DNA from: Streptomyces sp. OfavH-34-F
Lineage (GTDB): Bacteria > Actinomycetota > Actinomycetes > Streptomycetales > Streptomycetaceae
Length of the DNA: 64,000 nt
Assembly: GCF_022347745.1 (NCBI RefSeq)
Contig: NZ_JAKRGC010000004.1
Location: 20,895 to 84,894, forward strand
Direction: 5' to 3'
Shown here: positions 60,138 to 64,000 of the stretch, piece after piece
Position numbering within the stretch: position 1 is the stretch's first letter
Layout of the letters: each line of letters starts with the position of its first letter
Notes under the pieces: generated by a model
Told to the model about the DNA's origin: nothing
The model's database searches: none
The model's input: the letters and a program-made list of their open reading frames with translations, nothing else
Program-made: the position numbers and the translations under genes

Positions 60138-61040
60138 ATGGGACCGATGGACCAGCAGCCGCCCGGCACGCCTGGACCGCCCGCGCCGGACCCGGCCGTC
60201 TGCTATCGCCATCCGGACCGGCCGACGGGCGTCCGGTGCGTCCGGTGCGAGCGGCCCATCTGCCCGGACTGCATGATCGGTGCCTCGGTCGGCTTCCAGT
60301 GTCCGGACTGCGTCCGTGAGGGGTCCGGTACGGGTCACGGCGCCACCGCCGCCCGGCCGCGCACGCTGGCGGGCGGTGTCGTCGCGGACGACCCCCGGCT
60401 GATCACGAAGATCCTCATCGGGATCAACATCGTCGTGTTCATCGCGGCGGCGATGGACAGGGCGCTGCTCGACGACCTGATGCTGCTGGGCCGGGCCTTC
60501 GTCCACGACTACGGCCCCGTGGAAGGTGTTGCCGAGGGCCAGTGGTACCGGCTGGTCACGGCCATGTTCCTGCACGAGGCGCCGTGGCACATCGGCTTCA
60601 ACATGCTGGGCCTGTGGTGGCTGGGCGGCCCGCTGGAAGCGGTGCTCGGCCGGGCCCGCTACCTTGCGCTGTACCTGCTCTCCGGGCTGGCGGGCAGTGC
60701 CCTGACGTACTGGCTCGCGGCGCCGAACCAGCCCTCGCTCGGTGCCTCCGGCGCCGTCTGGGGCCTGCTGGGCGCGACCGCCGTGCTGATGCGCCGGCTG
60801 AACTACGACATGCGCCCGGTCTTCGTGCTTCTCGCGATCAACCTGGTGATCACCTTCAACCCCTGGGGCGGGATCGCCTGGCAGGCCCACATCGGGGGGC
60901 TGATCGCGGGGGTGCTGATCGGGATCGGCATGGTGCACGCGCCGCGCGAGCGCCGGAACCTCGTGCAGTTCGGCACCTGTGCCGCGGTCCTCGTGGCCAC
61001 CCTCGTGATCGTGGTGGCCAGAACGGCCGCGCTGACCTAG
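60138..61040 (+). CDS. Rhomboid family intramembrane serine protease
   Basis: A 300-residue membrane protease with an N-terminal zinc-ribbon-like region (CYRHPDRPTGVRCVRCERPI and CPDC, repeated CxxC pairs), followed by six or more helices. The catalytic Ser is in LGASGAVWGLLGA (near residue 203), the His in QAHIGGLIAG (near residue 250), the conserved rhomboid dyad, and HIGFNMLGLWWLGG precedes. The alternative start ATG 60147 is also possible. Substrates are unknown. Convergent with crgA. Confidence 0.9.
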   Translation: MGPMDQQPPGTPGPPAPDPAVCYRHPDRPTGVRCVRCERPICPDCMIGASVGFQCPDCVREGSGTGHGATAARPRTLAGGVVADDPRLITKILIGINIVVFIAAAMDRALLDDLMLLGRAFVHDYGPVEGVAEGQWYRLVTAMFLHEAPWHIGFNMLGLWWLGGPLEAVLGRARYLALYLLSGLAGSALTYWLAAPNQPSLGASGAVWGLLGATAVLMRRLNYDMRPVFVLLAINLVITFNPWGGIAWQAHIGGLIAGVLIGIGMVHAPRERRNLVQFGTCAAVLVATLVIVVARTAALT

Positions 61041-61093
61041 AAGCCGCTCCCGGTGCTGGCGCGGGTATCGGTGTGGACCGTTTGTGACCGAAG

Positions 61094-61304
61094 TTGTCCA
61101 CAGGATTCCACAGCGTGACCCTGATCTTGTGCACAGTGCGGGCACAACTGTGCCCCTTGTCCCTGAACTGGGTTTTCCCAGATGGGACAAGGGGCGTCTT
61201 GGCCGAGTGCGAGCCCGGCCGCAGTCACACCGGCGTCAACAGGCTGTGAGTTATCCACAGATCGTCTGACCTTTTCCCCCGCCTGTGGATAACGCTGTGG
61301 GTAA
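61094..61304. other. DnaA-box cluster in a convergent intergenic region
   Basis: The 322-bp gap 61041-61362 between the 3' ends of the rhomboid and crgA genes carries TTGTCCACA (61094), GATTCCACA (61104), TTGTGCACA (61127), TTATCCACA (61251) and, inverted, TTATCCACA (61284) and TTACCCACA (61296). Three are exact preferred boxes. Because both flanking genes end here, no promoter is expected, so a titration or origin-control role is more likely than gene regulation. Confidence 0.72.
61152..61195. terminator. Bidirectional terminator between rhomboid gene and crgA
   Basis: GCCCCTTGTCCC (61152-61163) pairs with GGGACAAGGGGC (61184-61195), with an inner CTGGG/CCCAG stem around a TTTT loop. It lies in the middle of the DnaA-box cluster. 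Confidence 0.75.
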
Positions 61305-61362
61305 CTCAGGGCAGGGGTTGCGCGGCGGTGTGGCTATGTGGTCTGCGCGGTGGTCGCGGAGG

Positions 61363-61617
61363 CTACTTCCACTGGGTGGAGACGCCGAAGCCGCCGGCGA
61401 TGAAGCCGAAGCCCACGACGATGTTCCAGTTGCCGAGCGAGGGGACCGGCAGATCGCCGTCGGTCACGTAGAAGACGACGATCCAGGCCAGACCGATCAG
61501 GAAGAGCGCCAGCATGACGGGCGCCACCCAGCTGCGGCTGGTCAGATTTATGTTGGTCGCCTGCTTCGCCGGAGGCGGCGTGAAGTCGGCCTTCTTGCGG
61601 ATACGTGACTTCGGCAC
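61363..61617 (-). CDS. crgA: Cell division protein CrgA
   Basis: An 84-residue membrane protein with two helices ([20 protein letters not shown] and [17 protein letters not shown]) and a basic N-terminus [16 protein letters not shown]. In Streptomyces CrgA coordinates growth and division, and in mycobacteria it binds FtsZ and FtsI. It diverges from the DUF881 gene. It converges with the rhomboid gene over the DnaA-box cluster. Confidence 0.93.
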   Translation of the reverse strand: MPKSRIRKKADFTPPPAKQATNINLTSRSWVAPVMLALFLIGLAWIVVFYVTDGDLPVPSLGNWNIVVGFGFIAGGFGVSTQWK

Positions 61618-61758
61618 GAGGAACTCTCCTGTCGATGCGCTGCGTGACCGCGCAGGGATCTCTGACTGGCGCCGGGGTGGGGCGGGAGGGGGAATGTGGC
61701 CTCCCCCGGACGTCCGTTAGCGTAGTCCTTCCGTGGCACCGAAGGAGATAAGGGTACG

Positions 61759-62526
61759 TTGAGCAATTCTGCCGACTCCCCCGCCGGACCGGCCCGGAGC
61801 CCCTTCCGGCACCCGGCCAGAGTGCTCACGGCTGCCGTTTTCGCCCTTGCCGGGCTCATCTTCGTAACCAGCGCGAATACGGCCAAGGGCACCAATATCC
61901 GCACCGACGCCTCGCTCCTCAAACTCTCCGACCTCATCCAGCAGCGCAGCGGCAAGAACGCGGCGCTGGAGGAGTCCGCCGCCTCCGTGCGCGGGGACAT
62001 CGACCGCCTCGCCCAGCGCGACAACGGCAGCACCAAGGCGGAGGCCGCCCGGCTCAGGGCGCTGGAGCGGACCGCCGGCACCACGAAGCTGTCCGGCAGC
62101 GCCGTGTCCGTCACGCTCGACGACGCCCCGCCGAACGCCACCGCGAGCCCGGGCTACCCCGAACCCCAGCCCAACGACCTGGTCATCCACCAACAGGACC
62201 TCCAGGCGGTCGTCAACGCCCTGTGGCAGGGCGGCGCCCGCGGCATCAAGGTCATGGACCAGCGGCTGATCTCCACCAGCGCCGTGCGCTGCGTCGGCAA
62301 CACCCTGATCCTCCAGGGCCGCGTCTACTCGCCCCCGTACAAGATCACCGCCGTGGGCGACACCGGCGCGCTGCGCAAGGCGCTCGACGCCTCGCCGGCG
62401 ATCCAGAACTACCTGCTGTACGTGAAGGCGTACGGACTCGGCTGGGACGTGGACGAGCACGGTTCGGTGACCCTCCCCGGCTACTCCGGCACGGTGGACC
62501 TGCACTACGCGGAGCCCGCGGAGTAG
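61759..62526 (+). CDS. DUF881 family membrane protein
   Basis: A 255-residue protein: a short N-terminus, membrane helix LTAAVFALAGLIFVTSANTA, an extracytoplasmic coiled coil (SDLIQQRSGKNAALEESAAS), and a C-terminal domain with LSGSAVSVTLDDAP, QDLQAVVNALWQGGARGIKV and RCVGNTLILQGRVYSPPYKI, the DUF881 hallmark. The TTG start at 61759 follows GGAGAT. DUF881 proteins are often near divisome genes, and CrgA is adjacent here. Confidence 0.85.
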   Translation: MSNSADSPAGPARSPFRHPARVLTAAVFALAGLIFVTSANTAKGTNIRTDASLLKLSDLIQQRSGKNAALEESAASVRGDIDRLAQRDNGSTKAEAARLRALERTAGTTKLSGSAVSVTLDDAPPNATASPGYPEPQPNDLVIHQQDLQAVVNALWQGGARGIKVMDQRLISTSAVRCVGNTLILQGRVYSPPYKITAVGDTGALRKALDASPAIQNYLLYVKAYGLGWDVDEHGSVTLPGYSGTVDLHYAEPAE

Positions 62527-62627
62527 GGACGACCTGCCCGGACGGGCGGCGCCGCGAGGTTTTCCACAGCCGACCCACGCCGGGCCCGGCGGCCTTTAGT
62601 CTGGTCCCGTACCGAATGGAGGGTCTG

Positions 62628-62813
62628 ATGTACAGCTGGATCTGGCGCCATCTGCCGGGCAACGTGTGGGTCCGCGCGGTGATTTCGCTCGTGCTCGCCC
62701 TGGCCGTCGTCTATGTGCTGTTCCAGTACGTCTTCCCGTGGGCGGAACCGCTGCTCCCGTTCGGTGACGTGACGGTGGACGGCGCGAGCGCGGCGACGGG
62801 GGCCGGACGATGA
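62628..62813 (+). CDS. Small single-pass membrane protein
   Basis: A 61-residue protein with one clear helix (VISLVLALAVVYVLFQYVF) after MYSWIWRHLPGNVWVR and a short acidic tail. It overlaps pabA by ATGA, so translation is coupled. The same small gene precedes the glutamine amidotransferase gene in related Streptomyces. Function unknown. Confidence 0.8.
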   Translation: MYSWIWRHLPGNVWVRAVISLVLALAVVYVLFQYVFPWAEPLLPFGDVTVDGASAATGAGR

Positions 62814-63448
62814 GCGCCCGCATCCTGGTCGTCGACAACTACGACAGCTTCGTCTTCAACCTCGTCCAGTACCTCTACCAGCTCGGCGCCGAGTGCGAGG
62901 TGCTGCGCAACGACGAGGTGACCACCGCCCACGCCCAGGACGGGTTCGACGGCGTCCTGCTCTCCCCCGGCCCCGGTACGCCGGAGGAGGCGGGCGTCTG
63001 CGTCGACATGGTGCGGCACTGCGCGGCCACCGGCGTCCCGGTCTTCGGCGTCTGCCTGGGCATGCAGTCCATGGCCGTCGCGTACGGCGGTGTCGTCGGC
63101 CGCGCCCCCGAGCTGCTGCACGGCAAGACGTCCCCGGTGCTCCACGAGGGCGCGGGCGTCTTCGCCGGGCTGCCCTCGCCCTTCACCGCGACCCGCTACC
63201 ACTCGCTCGCCGCCGAACCGGACACCGTCCCCGCCGAGCTGGAGGTCACCGCCCGGACGGCGGACGGCATCATCATGGGCCTGCGCCACCGGGAACTGGC
63301 CGTGGAGGGCGTGCAGTTCCATCCCGAGTCGGTGCTCACCGAGCACGGACATCTGATGCTGGCCAACTGGCTGGTGCGCTGCGGGGACACCGGAGCCGTC
63401 GAGAGGTCGGCGGGGCTCGCTCCGGTGGTGGGCAAGGCCGTCGCGTGA
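62810..63448 (+). CDS. pabA: Aminodeoxychorismate/anthranilate synthase glutamine amidotransferase
   Basis: A class I glutamine amidotransferase, 212 residues, that supplies ammonia for p-aminobenzoate (folate) or anthranilate. The start is MSARILVVDNYDSFVFNLVQ, with LLSPGPGTPEEAGVC, catalytic Cys in FGVCLGMQSMA, and His/Glu in VQFHPESVLTEHG. It lacks the chorismate-binding subunit, which must be elsewhere. It overlaps the preceding small gene and the following sortase gene by four bases each. Confidence 0.9.
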   Translation: MSARILVVDNYDSFVFNLVQYLYQLGAECEVLRNDEVTTAHAQDGFDGVLLSPGPGTPEEAGVCVDMVRHCAATGVPVFGVCLGMQSMAVAYGGVVGRAPELLHGKTSPVLHEGAGVFAGLPSPFTATRYHSLAAEPDTVPAELEVTARTADGIIMGLRHRELAVEGVQFHPESVLTEHGHLMLANWLVRCGDTGAVERSAGLAPVVGKAVA

Positions 63449-64000
63449 CCCCACTCCGCCACGGAGCCGGGACCGGGCAGGACAACCCGCACGATGCGCG
63501 GGCGTACGAGGACCCGGCGGCGTTCCAGGCGGCGGCGCACCGGCTGTCGGACCCGTTGAACGACCCGCTGCCCGGACCGGGGCCCGTCCCCTCGCAGCAG
63601 CAGGCGCCGTACGGCCTCCAGGGCGCTCAGGAGGGCCCGCAGGAGTGGTACGACCCCGAGGGCTACCAACGGGACTGGTACGGCCACCAGGAGCCCGTGC
63701 GGCAGCCCCCGGCGGCCCCGCAGCCTCTGGGGGACGACGGCACCGAGCCGCCCACGGCGGTGTTCCACCGAATAGACCCGTACGAACCGTACGAACCTTA
63801 CGAACCGCCCCCGCCGTACGAGGCGGACGCAGGACCCGGACCGGCGCACCGCCAGGAGCCGGACGCGTACACCGGACCCGATGAGCCCGAGGACGTACCC
63901 GGCACCGGCGCTTCCGTGACGCCCGCGCCGTCCCCAGGCGGCCGTGCCGAGCGCAGGCGCGCCGCCAACGCCAAGGGGCGCGGCCGGCGACGCCCCGCGC
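63445..64000 (+). CDS. Probable class E sortase, N-terminal part only
   Basis: Truncated at the right edge after 185 codons. It starts at GTG 63445, overlapping the pabA stop by GTGA. The visible part is a Pro/Gln/Tyr-rich cytoplasmic segment with short repeats (YEPYEPYEP) ending GGRAERRRAANAKGRGRRR, as found before the membrane helix of streptomycete class E sortases such as those of S. coelicolor at this place. No catalytic motif is in the window, so the assignment rests on context. Confidence 0.55.
   Translation, partial: MTPLRHGAGTGQDNPHDARAYEDPAAFQAAAHRLSDPLNDPLPGPGPVPSQQQAPYGLQGAQEGPQEWYDPEGYQRDWYGHQEPVRQPPAAPQPLGDDGTEPPTAVFHRIDPYEPYEPYEPPPPYEADAGPGPAHRQEPDAYTGPDEPEDVPGTGASVTPAPSPGGRAERRRAANAKGRGRRRPA

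Overview
The window is high-GC DNA (very strong G/C bias at third codon positions, frequent GTG/TTG starts) from the origin-proximal core of a Streptomyces-type actinobacterial chromosome. The gene order rpmH-dnaA-oriC-dnaN-gnd-recF-dciA-gyrB-gyrA, flanked by parAB, rsmG, yidC and rnpA, matches the known S. coelicolor oriC neighbourhood. There is no prophage, insertion sequence or CRISPR array; this is chromosomal backbone, with a few small lineage-specific genes around 52-55 kb.

Layout. 0-4.2 kb: truncated MFS transporter with a divergent MarR regulator, a GNAT enzyme, a winged-helix AlkZ-like protein and a serine hydrolase. 4.3-9.4 kb: replicative helicase dnaB, a MATE exporter, then the rpsF-ssb-rpsR-rplI operon on the minus strand. 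9.6-21 kb: envelope and regulatory genes (FemX-like ligase, PLP racemase-like protein, GT87 glycosyltransferase, a class A penicillin-binding protein interrupted by two frameshifts, a PadR regulator, inositol-phosphate synthase, an MFS protein). 21-32.5 kb: CCA-adding enzyme, then a plus-strand run of envelope and redox genes: DUF6049 protein, MurJ flippase, transmembrane pseudokinase, SigM with its zinc anti-sigma factor, and trxB-trxA behind a SigR-type promoter. 32.5-39.2 kb: minus-strand block parA-parB, rsmG, khpB-like, yidC, yidD, rnpA, rpmH. 39.6-52.3 kb: dnaA, oriC with about 20 DnaA-box-like 9-mers, dnaN, gnd, recF, dciA, gyrB, gyrA, a DUF3566 protein and tRNA-Ile. 52.4-64 kb: small hypothetical genes, a secreted protein, a Ser/Thr kinase, an XRE regulator, tRNA-Ala, a cyclophilin, a rhomboid protease, crgA, a DUF881 protein, pabA and the start of a probable class E sortase.

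The main theme is initiation and segregation of the chromosome. DnaA, DnaB, DciA, SSB, DnaN, RecF and gyrase are encoded around the origin, and ParA/ParB act on parS sites. I found eight exact copies of the 14-bp parS palindrome and one near copy. Four sites lie in or against transcription terminators at gene ends, including two tandem hairpins with parS at their tips. DnaA-box clusters occur in oriC, in the dnaA promoter, between dnaB and the MATE gene, and between the convergent rhomboid and crgA genes. The second theme is the cell envelope: FemX, PBP, MurJ, CrgA, GT87 and sortase.

The most unusual observations are the terminator-embedded parS sites, the DnaA-box clusters outside oriC, and the PBP gene broken by two apparent one-base deletions. 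No clearly novel multi-gene system is visible; the best candidates are the DUF6049-MurJ-pseudokinase row and the secreted protein-kinase-HTH group at 54.6-57.9 kb. Family assignments are from reading translated sequence, not from database searches.
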